A stretch of DNA of 64,000 bases from Chryseobacterium sp. JM1 (GCF_000737715.1 NZ_JPRN01000002.1:496001-560000), one strand, 5' to 3'; counted from the first letter of the stretch, positions 17,858-28,122 are shown. Notes: generated by a model not told the origin, from the letters alone. A program made the numbers and translations.

Positions 17858-20301
17858 ACTATACAGTAAAACAAATTGCAGACATCACCAATGCACAGAT
17901 CATTGGAGATAAGGATTTAGTGATCAGAAATATAGCGTTTGACAGCAGAATTATTTATTCAACGAAAAATACGGCATTTGTAGCGATCAATACGCACAAA
18001 AATTCCGGTGAAAAATTCATTGAATCTGCCATAGACCGCGGTATTGCTGTGATTATTTCTGAGCATCAGTATCCGCAGTTTGAAAATATTACATGGATCA
18101 TTGTTGAAAATTCGGTGGACTTTCTTCAGCAACTCGCGAAGTACCATTTCGAAAATGCTCACCTTAAATCTATCGGAATTACAGGAAGCAACGGGAAAAC
18201 TATTTTAAAAGAATGGCTTTATCAATGCCTCTGGAATGAGTTTCCAACCGTAAAAAGTCCGAAAAGTTTTAATTCTCAAATCGGTCTTCCGCTTTCCCTG
18301 CTTCAAATCAACAGTTCGTATGAACTTGGAATTTTTGAAGTAGGAATTTCAAAGCCGCATGAGATGGAAAAACTGGAACATATATTCCATCCGCAGATCG
18401 GACTGCTTACGCATATCGGAAATGCCCACGCAGCCAATTTTCAATCTGAAGAAGAGCTGATCGATGAAAAGATCATGCTTTTTAAAGGTTCTGAAGTCAT
18501 TATTTACAATGGCGACAATGCATTGGTTGACCAAAAAATAAAGACATTATATTCTGATAAAAAATTAATTTCTTACGGATTTAAAAACAACAACCAGGTT
18601 TTTATCAAAGAAAACATTTCTAAGGATGAAAAAATTACAGTTGTTTATTTTGACGAAGAAATCTCCTTCCCTGTTCATCAGAGAGATGAAGCTACTTTGA
18701 CGAATGCTCTGGCTTTAATCACCGTTTTAAAAGAACTGAATATCGATAATCAAAAGATCATCGAAAAGATCAATTCTTTAAAGGCTGTGGAAATGCGTCT
18801 GGAAGCCATTGAAGGCATTAAAAACAATATTGTCATCAATGATTCTTTTAATCTGGATCTTGATTCTCTGAAAACCGCGCTTCAGTTTCTGAATGAGTAT
18901 AAGAAATCTAAAAAATCGCTGGTTTTAACGGACATTGTAGGGGTTAATTCCAATTCAGAGGAACTTTATGAAGAAGTTTCCGAACTGGTGAATGATCAGA
19001 ATTTCGATTCTGTATTCTTAATTGGTGATGAAATATCAAAGTTTAGTGAATTATTTAAAGCTAAAACGTCTACTTTCGTCAATACTAAAGAATTAATTGA
19101 CAGTAAACGACTTACAGAAATTGAAAACCAGATCATTCTTCTGAAAGGAGCCAGAAAATTTGAAATCGAGAAGCTTAAAGATATTCTTGAACTCAGAAAG
19201 CATGACACCGTTCTGGAGATCAATCTGAATGCAATTCTTCATAATATTAATTATCATAAGTCCCTCCTGAAGCCAGAAACCAAAATGATGGCTATGGTAA
19301 AAGCAAATGCTTACGGATTGGGCAGTTATGAAATTTCTGAATTTCTACAGCATCACCACATTGACTATCTAGGCGTTGCCTATGCTGACGAAGGTGTAGA
19401 GCTCCGTAAAAAAGGAATCACCACTCCTATAGTGGTCATGAATCCTGAGCAGCACAGTTACGAAGCAATTATTGAATATAATTTAGAACCAGAAATTTAC
19501 AGTTTCAGAGTTTTGGAATTATTCTATGAAGCGGTTCAGAAGTCCGGTTATGATAAAAAATATCCGATTCACATCAAGCTGGAAACCGGTATGCACCGTC
19601 TTGGTTTTAAAGATTTTGAATTGGATCAGCTCAGCGAAACTTTAAGCAGTAAAAATGTAAAAGTTCAGAGCTTATTTAGTCACTTGTCTTCATCTGACAT
19701 GCCTGAGGAAAAAGAATTTACATTCAGACAGTTTGAAGTTTTTGAAAAGAATTCCAGCTATCTGATTGAAAAGCTGGGCTATGCTCCTATCCGACATATT
19801 TTAAATTCCTCAGGAATAACAAGTTATACAGAACAGCAGTATGACATGGTAAGAATCGGGATCGGAATGATCGGTGAATCACCATGTAGTGAAATACAGA
19901 AACAGCTTCAGTCAGTGGTAAGCTTTAAAACCGTAATTTCGCAGATATCAACAGTAGATACCGGAGAATCTGTAGGTTACAGCAGAAAATACAAACCTGA
20001 TCATGCGGCAAAGATCGCTACCATTCCTGTAGGCTATGCAGACGGAATTCCGAGACTGATCGGAAACCAGGTAGGTAATGTAGGCGTTAATAAGATTCTG
20101 GCCCCGATTGTCGGCAATATCTGTATGGATATGATGATGATCAATGTAGACCAGATTCCCAATGTTAAAGAAGGTGATACGGTGACCGTTTTTAATGCAA
20201 AACCAAGTTTAAAAGAATTCGCAGGCTACTGCAAAACAATCACTTATGAAGTGCTAACATCCATTTCGCCCCGGGTGAAACGGATATATATAAAAGACTA
20301 G
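17854..20301 (+). CDS. bifunctional UDP-N-acetylmuramoyl-tripeptide--D-Ala-D-Ala ligase / alanine racemase
   Basis: This 815-residue protein joins two peptidoglycan enzymes. The first half (about 1-440) is MurF-like, with the ATP loop reading ITGSNGKTILKEW. The second (about 450-815) is alanine racemase with the PLP lysine in MVKANAYGLG, the substrate region ETGMHRLGF and the C-terminal VGNICMDMMMINVD. The fusion makes D-alanine and ligates D-Ala-D-Ala to the muropeptide precursor. It is a known arrangement in Bacteroidota. The P-loop reads GSNGKT followed by I, not T, and the MurF half is diverged, so its ligase activity is less certain than the racemase. Confidence 0.93.
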   Translation: MNYTVKQIADITNAQIIGDKDLVIRNIAFDSRIIYSTKNTAFVAINTHKNSGEKFIESAIDRGIAVIISEHQYPQFENITWIIVENSVDFLQQLAKYHFENAHLKSIGITGSNGKTILKEWLYQCLWNEFPTVKSPKSFNSQIGLPLSLLQINSSYELGIFEVGISKPHEMEKLEHIFHPQIGLLTHIGNAHAANFQSEEELIDEKIMLFKGSEVIIYNGDNALVDQKIKTLYSDKKLISYGFKNNNQVFIKENISKDEKITVVYFDEEISFPVHQRDEATLTNALALITVLKELNIDNQKIIEKINSLKAVEMRLEAIEGIKNNIVINDSFNLDLDSLKTALQFLNEYKKSKKSLVLTDIVGVNSNSEELYEEVSELVNDQNFDSVFLIGDEISKFSELFKAKTSTFVNTKELIDSKRLTEIENQIILLKGARKFEIEKLKDILELRKHDTVLEINLNAILHNINYHKSLLKPETKMMAMVKANAYGLGSYEISEFLQHHHIDYLGVAYADEGVELRKKGITTPIVVMNPEQHSYEAIIEYNLEPEIYSFRVLELFYEAVQKSGYDKKYPIHIKLETGMHRLGFKDFELDQLSETLSSKNVKVQSLFSHLSSSDMPEEKEFTFRQFEVFEKNSSYLIEKLGYAPIRHILNSSGITSYTEQQYDMVRIGIGMIGESPCSEIQKQLQSVVSFKTVISQISTVDTGESVGYSRKYKPDHAAKIATIPVGYADGIPRLIGNQVGNVGVNKILAPIVGNICMDMMMINVDQIPNVKEGDTVTVFNAKPSLKEFAGYCKTITYEVLTSISPRVKRIYIKD

Positions 20302-20303
20302 TT

Positions 20304-22460
20304 ATGAGAAAACTCCTAATCCTTCTCTTCGTATTCCAACTCCTGATGATCCATTCACAAGTGAAAAAGGATCTGGTCATACCAAAAAATCCCAGAATAG
20401 GACTTTCCCTTGCCGGTGGCGGTGCCAAAGGTTTTTCACATGTAGGAGTACTGAAAGTGTTAGACTCATTGGGAGTAAAAGTAGATTATATTTCCGGAAC
20501 CAGCATGGGTGCCATTGTGGGTGGTCTGTACGCTTCAGGATATTCCGGGAAAGAAATCGAGAAGATCGTGATGGATACCGATTTCTATTCTCTGATCATG
20601 GATCCGAAATCCAGACAGGAATCTTCTTTCTTTAATAAATCTGTCGATAAATATCTTTTATCCATTCCACTAAAAAACGGGAAAATATCACTTCCCTCCT
20701 CTATAAGTTCAGGACAGAGAAATGTTTATCTTCTCAAGGAACTTTTCAAAAACGTTTCCAATATTGATGATTTCTCCAAACTTCCTATTCCTTTTATGTG
20801 CGTTGCTACCAATCTTGAAAGTGGCAATATGCAGATTTTTGAAAAGGGAGATCTCGTGCAGTCCATAATGGCCAGCTCGGCCTTCCCTTCTCTTATGGAT
20901 CCAGTAAAAATCGGGGATAGCATTTATATTGACGGGGCGATGACGGTTAATTATCCTTCAAAGCCATTAAAGGATAAAGGAATCGATATCGTGATCGGTG
21001 TGGACCTTAATCAGGATTTATCGACGAGAGAGGATTTAAGCAATATTATATCCATCCTTAATCAAGTTATTGATTTTGGAATTAAAAGAGACACCAGAAA
21101 ACAGTACAAATACACGGATATTAACATTAAGCCGAATCTGAAAGGAATGACGGCTACCAGCTACGACGATAAAAAGAAAATTCTCGACAGCGGCTATGCA
21201 GAAGGCATGAAATATACCGCTGTATTGGATCAGCTGCCAAAACGTTCGTTTGACCGCCTTAGAGAGCGCGTAAATCCAATATATTCCAATGTATATAAGA
21301 TAGACAGCATTTCTTTGGATGGAGGCCGTATTTACGGTAAAAACTACGTTCTGGGGAAAATGGGACTGCGTCTCCCCTCTCTGCAGACTTATGGCAGTAT
21401 CAATAAGAAAATTGATAAGCTTGTAGCTACCAATAACTACCGTTTTATCAATTATGATATCATTCCGGAAAATGATGCGAATTACCTTAAACTCTATGTT
21501 ACGGAAGATGATGCCCGCCACTTTTTAAAAGTCGGACTGCATTATGATGAAGTTTTCAAAACAGGACTTCTTTTAAATTATTCAGGAAAACGTCTTTTAT
21601 TTAAGAATTCAAATCTTTCCCTGGATGTAGTTGTCGGAGATAAACCAAGATATTATCTGAACTATTTTATTGATAACGGATACATTCCAGGTTTCGGTAT
21701 TTACTCTTCCGGAATGAGCTTCGATCTTAAAAATGTAGACAATAATATCGTAGATAAGTGGGAATGGTTCAGAAATGAAGCCTATATACAGTCTGTATGG
21801 AGAGATAAATTCGCCATTGGAGGTGGAATAAGCCACGATTACTTTGGTGCCGAAATAAACGGTGTACACGAGAGATACATGCGTTTCTTAAATCCGTATG
21901 TATTCTTAAAAAGTGATACCCAAGACGACAAAGACTTCCCTTCCAGAGGGATTTATATCAATGCTGAAGGTAAAGTAATTGATCTTTTAAAGTCTGAAGT
22001 TGATAAAAGGATCATCCAGGTTAAAGCTGATATAAGACTTAATGTTCCGCTTTCAAAGCAATTCACGTATCGTCTGAATCTTTACGGAGGAATTACCATT
22101 GGGGACAATCTTCCGGAGTTCTACCAATACAGACTGGGTGGAATTTTTGAACAGAACCTTATTAACTTCAAAAGCTTTGGAGGCTTTTATTTTGCTCAAT
22201 TGAACACTAACAATGTTGTATTGATCTCAAACGATGTCCAGTTTAAATTTAATAAAAGCTATTTTATCAGTGGAAACTTCAGCTTTGCCAATCTTTCAGA
22301 TGACATCAAATTTGAAGATGCTGTTAAAGTAAATTATAGCTCAGTGGGACTTACGGCTGGATACAAATCTCCTTTCGGGCAGATTAAAGTCAACTTCAGC
22401 CATTCACTTAAAAACAATCAAAAAGGCATATTCAGTGTTATTTTAGGGCACTGGTTTTAA
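20304..22460 (+). CDS. patatin-like phospholipase with outer-membrane barrel
   Basis: A signal peptide (to about residue 20) is followed by a patatin domain (about 30-220): the oxyanion loop SLAGGGAKGFSHVGV, the nucleophile elbow SGTSMGAIVGG and the Asp in YIDGAMTVNYP. A POTRA-like segment and a beta-barrel of the BamA/surface antigen type follow to the final HWF. This architecture resembles PlpD-type phospholipases that anchor a patatin domain in the outer membrane. It follows murF-alr by 2 bp and precedes ybeY by 4 bp, so the three form one transcript. Confidence 0.93.
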   Translation: MRKLLILLFVFQLLMIHSQVKKDLVIPKNPRIGLSLAGGGAKGFSHVGVLKVLDSLGVKVDYISGTSMGAIVGGLYASGYSGKEIEKIVMDTDFYSLIMDPKSRQESSFFNKSVDKYLLSIPLKNGKISLPSSISSGQRNVYLLKELFKNVSNIDDFSKLPIPFMCVATNLESGNMQIFEKGDLVQSIMASSAFPSLMDPVKIGDSIYIDGAMTVNYPSKPLKDKGIDIVIGVDLNQDLSTREDLSNIISILNQVIDFGIKRDTRKQYKYTDINIKPNLKGMTATSYDDKKKILDSGYAEGMKYTAVLDQLPKRSFDRLRERVNPIYSNVYKIDSISLDGGRIYGKNYVLGKMGLRLPSLQTYGSINKKIDKLVATNNYRFINYDIIPENDANYLKLYVTEDDARHFLKVGLHYDEVFKTGLLLNYSGKRLLFKNSNLSLDVVVGDKPRYYLNYFIDNGYIPGFGIYSSGMSFDLKNVDNNIVDKWEWFRNEAYIQSVWRDKFAIGGGISHDYFGAEINGVHERYMRFLNPYVFLKSDTQDDKDFPSRGIYINAEGKVIDLLKSEVDKRIIQVKADIRLNVPLSKQFTYRLNLYGGITIGDNLPEFYQYRLGGIFEQNLINFKSFGGFYFAQLNTNNVVLISNDVQFKFNKSYFISGNFSFANLSDDIKFEDAVKVNYSSVGLTAGYKSPFGQIKVNFSHSLKNNQKGIFSVILGHWF

Positions 22461-22464
22461 TACA

Positions 22465-22887
22465 ATGATACAATTTTTTTACGAAAACTTACAGGAATCT
22501 GTCAGTACAGATTATCAAAAATGGCTGGAAGATATCATTCTTTCAGAAGGAAAAAAAACAGGCGAAATCAATTATATTTTCTGCGATGACGAATATCTGC
22601 TTAAGATCAATCAGGATTATCTGCAGCATGATTATTATACCGATATCATCACTTTCGATTATGTAAAAGGCAAAACAATAAGCGGAGAGATTTTCGTATC
22701 TTTGCAGCGAATTTCAGACAACGCTTCTACTCTATCCAGAGATTACGAAGAAGAATTAAAAAGGGTCTTGGCTCATGGCATTCTTCACCTCGCAGGATAC
22801 AAGGATAAGACAGAAGAAGAGGAGAAAGAGATGCGCAGAATGGAAGATCTTTATCTGGCTAAATTCAGAGATTTAAATCCTGAATAA
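22465..22887 (+). CDS. ybeY: rRNA maturation endoribonuclease YbeY
   Basis: The 140-residue protein has the zinc motif HGILHLAGYKDKTEEEEKEM. The first two histidines of the HGxLHLxGYDH signature are present; the third is shifted or replaced in GYKDKT, a form I associate with Bacteroidota members. The earlier motif YTDIITFDY is also typical. YbeY takes part in 16S rRNA 3'-end maturation and ribosome quality control. It is the last gene of the murF-alr/patatin operon. Confidence 0.94.
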   Translation: MIQFFYENLQESVSTDYQKWLEDIILSEGKKTGEINYIFCDDEYLLKINQDYLQHDYYTDIITFDYVKGKTISGEIFVSLQRISDNASTLSRDYEEELKRVLAHGILHLAGYKDKTEEEEKEMRRMEDLYLAKFRDLNPE

Positions 22888-22971
22888 ATTGAAGAATCAC
22901 TTAAGAAGCAATTCGTAAAGTGCTTAAAGCTAGATAGAATTACAACTCACTTGTAGTGCATTCTCTAAAAA

Positions 22972-22987
22972 TGTTTCACGTGAAACA
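22972..22987. promoter_or_regulatory. parS centromere site, upstream of mnmG
   Basis: The 16-bp perfect palindrome TGTTTCACGTGAAACA is identical to the conserved parS sequence bound by ParB. It lies 47 bp before mnmG and is repeated exactly after that gene. Confidence 0.93.
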
Positions 22988-23034
22988 TTCATAGAAAATA
23001 TTAAAATTAAAGGCTTTAAAAAAGCAATATAAAA

Positions 23035-24897
23035 ATGATTTCAGATACATATGACGTAATCGTAGTAGGTGCCGGACACGCAGGTTGTGAAGCTGCAGCA
23101 GCTGCCGCGAACCTGGGTTCAAAGACCCTACTTGTTACCATGAATATGCAGACCATCGGACAGATGAGCTGCAACCCGGCAATGGGAGGAATCGCAAAAG
23201 GACAGATCGTAAGAGAGATTGATGCTATGGGAGGATACTCCGGAATTATAGCAGATAAATCCGCGATTCAGTTCAAAATGCTGAACCTTTCCAAGGGCCC
23301 TGCGATGTGGTCTCCAAGAACTCAAAATGACAGAATGCTTTTTGCAGAAGAGTGGAGATTGGCATTAGAAAATACACCCAATCTTGATTTTTTTCAGGAC
23401 ATGGTGAAACAGCTTATTGTAGAAAATAATAAGGTGACCGGAGTTGTTACTTCTTTAGGAATTGAGATAAAAAGTAAATCCGTTGTTCTTACCAACGGAA
23501 CATTTCTAAACGGATTGATTCACGTTGGAGATAAACAATTAGGCGGAGGAAGAATGGGCGAACCAAGAGCATTCGGAATTACCGAACAATTGGTAAGTTT
23601 AGGTTTTGAAGCCGGAAGAATGAAAACAGGAACTCCTCCCCGCGTAGACGGAAGAAGTCTTGATTATTCTAAAATGGAAGAACAGAAAGGAGATGAAAAA
23701 CCTCAGAAGTTCAGCTATACGGATACTCCGAAATTAACAAAACAGTTAAGCTGTCATATCGTTTATACCAATGAAACCGTACACGATATTCTTCGTGAAG
23801 GTTTCGACAGAAGCCCAATGTTTAATGGTACGATTCAAAGTTTAGGTCCGAGATACTGTCCAAGTATCGAAGATAAAATCAACCGTTTTGCAGAAAGAAC
23901 AAGACATCAGCTTTTCGTAGAACCGGAAGGATGGAGAACTGTAGAGATCTATGTAAACGGATTTAGCTCTTCTCTTCCTGAGGATGTACAGATCAAAGCC
24001 ATGAAACATATTCCAGGTTTTGAAAATGTAAAAGTGTTCCGTCCGGGTTATGCTATTGAGTATGACTACTTCCCTCCTACCCAGCTAAAACATACTTTAG
24101 AAACCAAACTGATCGACAATTTATATTTTGCCGGACAGATCAATGGAACTACTGGATATGAAGAAGCTGCAGGCCAGGGATTAATTGCCGGAATCAATGC
24201 CCATAATAAAGTACACGATAAAGAAGATTTCATACTGAACAGAGATGAAGCGTATATCGGCGTATTGATCGATGATTTGATTACAAAAGGAACTGAAGAG
24301 CCATATAGAATGTTCACTTCCCGTGCAGAATACAGGCTTTTACTAAGACAGGATAACGCTGATATCAGATTAACTGAAAAAGCATATCATCTAGGTCTTG
24401 CAAAAGAAGACAGATTAAGAAAAGTCGAAACGAAAGTAACTAAGAGTCAGGAACTTGAGTCGTTTTTAAGAGAAACTTCTTTAAAGCCAGGTGTTATCAA
24501 TCCTATTCTGGAAACTATCGACAGTAACCCTGTAGATCAGGCTTACAGAGCAGCACAATTCCTTACCAGACCTAATATTACATTGGATAAGCTTGATGCC
24601 ATTGATACTATTAAGGAATTTTCTTCTCAATATGACGAGGAAATCAGAGAGCAGGCAGAGATCAATATCAAATACAAAGGATATATTGAAAAAGAAAAGG
24701 AGAATGTAGCTAAGCTTAACCGTCTGGAAAATATAAAAATTCCGGAAGATTTTGATTATAAAAGCCTTTCAAGCCTTTCTTCAGAAGCAAAACAGAAAAT
24801 GTCTAATGTAAGACCTAAGACCATTGCACAGGCAGGAAGAATCAGTGGTGTTTCTCCGGCCGATATAAACGTTTTACTGGTCTATTTAGGACGTTAA
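23035..24897 (+). CDS. mnmG: tRNA uridine-5-carboxymethylaminomethyl(34) synthesis enzyme MnmG
   Basis: This 620-residue protein starts with the FAD-binding fold YDVIVVGAGHAGCEAAAAAA and carries the family signatures GGIAKGQIVREIDAMGG, TGTPPRVDGRSLDY and GQINGTTGYEEAAGQGLIAG, ending in the helical MnmE-binding domain (DINVLLVYLGR). With MnmE it modifies U34 of tRNAs reading two-fold split codon boxes. It is flanked on both sides by perfect parS sites; the gene (formerly gidA) is often near the replication origin in bacteria. Confidence 0.97.
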   Translation: MISDTYDVIVVGAGHAGCEAAAAAANLGSKTLLVTMNMQTIGQMSCNPAMGGIAKGQIVREIDAMGGYSGIIADKSAIQFKMLNLSKGPAMWSPRTQNDRMLFAEEWRLALENTPNLDFFQDMVKQLIVENNKVTGVVTSLGIEIKSKSVVLTNGTFLNGLIHVGDKQLGGGRMGEPRAFGITEQLVSLGFEAGRMKTGTPPRVDGRSLDYSKMEEQKGDEKPQKFSYTDTPKLTKQLSCHIVYTNETVHDILREGFDRSPMFNGTIQSLGPRYCPSIEDKINRFAERTRHQLFVEPEGWRTVEIYVNGFSSSLPEDVQIKAMKHIPGFENVKVFRPGYAIEYDYFPPTQLKHTLETKLIDNLYFAGQINGTTGYEEAAGQGLIAGINAHNKVHDKEDFILNRDEAYIGVLIDDLITKGTEEPYRMFTSRAEYRLLLRQDNADIRLTEKAYHLGLAKEDRLRKVETKVTKSQELESFLRETSLKPGVINPILETIDSNPVDQAYRAAQFLTRPNITLDKLDAIDTIKEFSSQYDEEIREQAEINIKYKGYIEKEKENVAKLNRLENIKIPEDFDYKSLSSLSSEAKQKMSNVRPKTIAQAGRISGVSPADINVLLVYLGR

Positions 24898-24905
24898 ATC
24901 AAAAA

Positions 24906-24921
24906 TGTTTCACGTGAAACA
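24906..24921. promoter_or_regulatory. parS centromere site, downstream of mnmG
   Basis: Second perfect copy of TGTTTCACGTGAAACA, 8 bp past the mnmG stop codon, 1.9 kb from the first copy. Confidence 0.93.
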
Positions 24922-25012
24922 TTTGTAAATTAAAAGCAAAAATTAAGGTATTTATATGCGTTAAATCGAATCTCTAAATACCTTAATTTTAAAATATCAA
25001 GATATCAATTCA

Positions 25013-25834
25013 ATGAGAATAAAGGATCATTTTCTTTCACAAGAAATATTTGAAATAAAAGAAACAGAAACAAAAGGAGTTTTCAAGACCACTCCTATTC
25101 CATCCAATATTTCTAAATATTATGAAAGCGAAGATTATATTTCCCACCACCAGGATTCAGGAAGTTTTAAAGAAAAACTATACAAATTTCTGCAGTCCTT
25201 TAATCTGCAATACAAGAAAAATATTCTTGCCGACAGAATAAAAAAAGGAGCAAAAGTTTTGGATTATGGTTGCGGAGCTGGAGAATTTGTAAAGTATATA
25301 GAAAAAGATTTTGAAACTTTTGGTTTCGAACCTGACGCTGATGCAAGAAAAGCTGCTCTCAACAAAATAGCTAAAGCAAAGGTTATTGATAATATTCAAA
25401 ACATTCCTGATCATAGCTTAGATGCCATCACTTTATGGCATGTTTTTGAACATGTAGAGAACCAGGATGAAATGTTAAAAATATTTCACGGGAAATTAAA
25501 AGACAAAGGACTTTTAATAATTGCTGTTCCCAACCCTACTTCTTATGATGCCAAACATTACAAAGAATATTGGGCAGCGTACGATGTACCGCGACATATT
25601 TATCATTTCTCCAAAAATGGTATGGAAAATTTAATTTCGAAGAAACCGGATTGGAAAATGAGAAAAATCAAACCTTTGGTGTTGGACTCCTTTTACATCT
25701 CTATGTTGAGCGAAAAATACAAGAAATCCCCTCTTTTTTGGCTAAAAGCGGTCATCTACGGAACGATTTCTAACGTAAAGGCACTTTTTTCGAACGAATT
25801 TTCAAGTTTGATATACATTATCGAAAAAAGATAG
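25013..25834 (+). CDS. class I SAM-dependent methyltransferase
   Basis: The 273-residue protein carries motif I as VLDYGCGAGEFVKYI (about residues 82-96), the acidic residue after strand 2 in FGFEPDADA, and the SLDAITLWHVFEHVEN segment typical of Methyltransf_23-like enzymes that act on small molecules or lipids. An N-terminal segment of about 70 residues precedes the fold. The substrate is not known. It follows mnmG with a parS site between and ends at a strong terminator. Confidence 0.88.
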   Translation: MRIKDHFLSQEIFEIKETETKGVFKTTPIPSNISKYYESEDYISHHQDSGSFKEKLYKFLQSFNLQYKKNILADRIKKGAKVLDYGCGAGEFVKYIEKDFETFGFEPDADARKAALNKIAKAKVIDNIQNIPDHSLDAITLWHVFEHVENQDEMLKIFHGKLKDKGLLIIAVPNPTSYDAKHYKEYWAAYDVPRHIYHFSKNGMENLISKKPDWKMRKIKPLVLDSFYISMLSEKYKKSPLFWLKAVIYGTISNVKALFSNEFSSLIYIIEKR

Positions 25835-25894
25835 AAAATCGATTTTTGAGCCATTTCTGAAGGCCAAATTTCACCTATTTCGATATAAAAAACA

Positions 25895-25925
25895 AAAACC
25901 CGGAGATTTTTCCGGGTTTTATTTT
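25895..25925 (+). terminator. terminator after the methyltransferase gene
   Basis: A 10-bp perfect inverted repeat (aaaacccgga / tccgggtttt, loop of 6) is followed by a T run. Confidence 0.88.
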
Positions 25926-26370
25926 TGACATTAAGCTTTGATTAAAAAATTGAAGCAAGAAAAAATAAAACTCCCCTACTCTATTCTCTATAAAAATTAT
26001 AAAATTAAAATTAGACCTCTCTAATTTAGAGTCCTTTAAATATTTTCTGAAATTTTCATTTTTTAAAATAAATTGGAAAAAATGTTAATTCACAAAAATT
26101 ATAGAAATTTACAAAAGTCGGGCTACTCACCTTACTTTTTAAAATTAAGGATACATTCAAAAAAAACAGTCACGTGAAAAAATGGAGACACAAAAAAAAT
26201 TAAGATTTTCTTTTTTTTGAACGAATTTTAAAGATTTACAAAAAACAGCCGATATCCACATCTTCCTAACAAATTTTGAAATCAGGTAGTGATTTTCCGA
26301 AATCCAGTATTTTAATCATAAAATCTAAAATTCCAGAAAAAAAGATCATTTCAAAAAATTTGTCACAGAT
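25926..26370. other. very AT-rich spacer next to the origin region
   Basis: About 445 bp without a credible ORF, extremely A+T-rich with long A and T runs. It contains ATATCCACA (one mismatch to a DnaA box), TTAATTCACA and a degenerate parS core TCACGTGAAA at 26170. It could be part of the origin region or simply two gene ends. Confidence 0.4.
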
Positions 26371-26400
26371 AAAATAAAAAGACCGCCATTGCTGACGGTC
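26371..26400 (-). terminator. terminator of pgk
   Basis: On the reverse strand GACCGTCA-GCAA-TGGCGGTC (one G-T pair) is followed by TTTTTATTTT, 24 bp after the pgk stop. Confidence 0.85.
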
Positions 26401-26423
26401 TCCTATATAATAAAAATTAAAAT

Positions 26424-27614
26424 CTATTTGTTGATGGCAGCAACTCCGGGAAGTTCCAAACCTTCCAGACTTTCCAACATCGCTCCTCCACCGGTAGAAA
26501 CATAACTCACTTTTTCTCCGTAACCGAACTGCTTCACAAAAGCAACACTGTCACCTCCTCCCACTAGAGAGAACGCACCAAATTTTGTAGCTTCAGCAAT
26601 ACTGTCTCCAAGGGCAATAGTTCCTCCTGCAAAGTTGGACATTTCGAAAACTCCGATTGGACCGTTCCAAAGAATGGTTCTGGAATTTAGAAGAACATCA
26701 TTGAACTGATCTCTTGATTTGTGACCGGCATCAAGTCCCATCCATCCTTCTGGAATTGCATAGATATCTGCTTCTTTTCTTTCCGCATCATTATTGAAAC
26801 CTTCAGCAATGATAGCATCGGAAGGAAGATATACTTTTACCTGGTGCTCTTTCGCTTTTCCTAAGATCTCAAGAGCCAAAGGAAGTTTATCCTCTTCTAC
26901 CAATGAGTTTCCAATTTTTCCGCCTAAAGCTTTAATAAAAGTAAATGCCATACCTCCTCCAATGATCAGATTATCTATAGCAGGAAGGATATTTTCTATA
27001 ATGGTAATTTTAGTTGAAACTTTAGAACCTCCAAGTATCGCAGTTACAGGTCTTTCTCCTTTTCTCAGAACTTTATCAATCGCCTGAAGCTCTTTAGCCA
27101 TCAGTAAACCGAAAAATTTAGTTGATTCGAAATATTGTGCAATCACAGCTGTGGAAGCATGTGCTCTGTGTGCAGTACCGAAAGCATCGTTTACAAAAGC
27201 ATCACCCAACTTAGAAAGCTTTTCAGCAAATCCTTCATCCCCTTTCTCTTCCTCATTGTGGAAACGCAGGTTCTCCAACAGCAGGATCTCTCCCGGCTGA
27301 AGCTCAGAAGCAGCCTTTTCAGCCCTTTCTCCGATACATTCATCCACAAACTTCACTTCCTTTCCAAGAACGCTGGAAACTTCATCTACGATATGCTTAA
27401 GAGAAAACTCATCCTTCACTTCACCTTTTGGTCTTCCCAGGTGGGTCATCAGGATCACAGAACCTCCGTCATTAAGAATTTTTTCAACCGTCGGTTTTAC
27501 AGCCGTGATTCTTGTATTGTCTGTCACTTTCAGCTGATCATCCTGCGGAACATTAAAGTCCACTCTTACCAGAGCCTTCTTGTCTTTAAAATTGAAATCA
27601 TTGATTGTTTTCAT
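26424..27614 (-). CDS. pgk: phosphoglycerate kinase
   Basis: This 396-residue protein has the Pgk signatures [12 protein letters not shown] at the N-terminus, MTHLGRPKG, the hinge region and the nucleotide-binding [22 protein letters not shown] at the C-terminus. It transfers phosphate from 1,3-bisphosphoglycerate to ADP in glycolysis. The length is normal. It is a single gene divergent from rpiB, with its promoter facing the candidate origin. Confidence 0.97.
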   Translation of the reverse strand: MKTINDFNFKDKKALVRVDFNVPQDDQLKVTDNTRITAVKPTVEKILNDGGSVILMTHLGRPKGEVKDEFSLKHIVDEVSSVLGKEVKFVDECIGERAEKAASELQPGEILLLENLRFHNEEEKGDEGFAEKLSKLGDAFVNDAFGTAHRAHASTAVIAQYFESTKFFGLLMAKELQAIDKVLRKGERPVTAILGGSKVSTKITIIENILPAIDNLIIGGGMAFTFIKALGGKIGNSLVEEDKLPLALEILGKAKEHQVKVYLPSDAIIAEGFNNDAERKEADIYAIPEGWMGLDAGHKSRDQFNDVLLNSRTILWNGPIGVFEMSNFAGGTIALGDSIAEATKFGAFSLVGGGDSVAFVKQFGYGEKVSYVSTGGGAMLESLEGLELPGVAAINK

Positions 27615-27638
27615 AAGTATCGTTGAATTTTCGTTTCA

Positions 27639-27665
27639 CAAATGTAAGCTTTTAAACTTTTTCAA
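27639..27665 (-). promoter_or_regulatory. pgk promoter
   Basis: On the reverse strand TTG is followed after 16 bp by TACATTTG, a good match to the Bacteroidota -33/-7 pattern, 25 bp before the pgk ATG. Confidence 0.65.
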
Positions 27666-28122
27666 CAGATCCTCAAAAACAAAACTTTTGGAAAACTTTC
27701 CCCCAACCCAATCACCCACTAATCAACAATTTTTTTCTCTTTAAAGAAAAGAATAATGTAGTTGTTGTTGAGTATTGTTAGTTTCGGGGATAAGTTTTAT
27801 CAAAATAATTGGTAACAATTAATTTTTATTCAATTCATATTTAATTCACATTGTAATATCTTGTAAATCTGCTTTTTCACATACTTATTAACAGATGTGA
27901 ATAACTTTCCCACAAATCCATTATTAGTTATTTAATTATGGAAAAACTCGGGAGTAACTGAAGAAAAGAATTTGAAAGTTGTGGTTAAAATTTTGAAATA
28001 GATTTCCCATTACGAAATAAATTCATCTTTAAAAATAGAAAGTTGAGAAAAGTTTTCCACAGTTATTCACAGACCTTTTCACAAATTACCCCCGATTAAC
28101 TAACAGACTTTGTTATTATTCT
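27666..28122. other. candidate chromosomal replication origin (oriC)
   Basis: A gene-free AT-rich spacer between divergent pgk and rpiB. DnaA-box-like sequences (consensus TTATNCACA) are TTATTCACA at 28063-28071, its complement TGTGAATAA at 27896-27904, and near matches TTTTCCACA (28053-28061), TAATTCACA (27842-27850), TTTCCCACA (27906-27914) and two TTTTCACA. A stretch at 27797-27870 is almost pure A+T and could be the unwinding element. Two parS sites lie 3-5 kb to the left. No dnaA gene is in the window, so the call rests on motif clustering and parS proximity. Confidence 0.6.
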
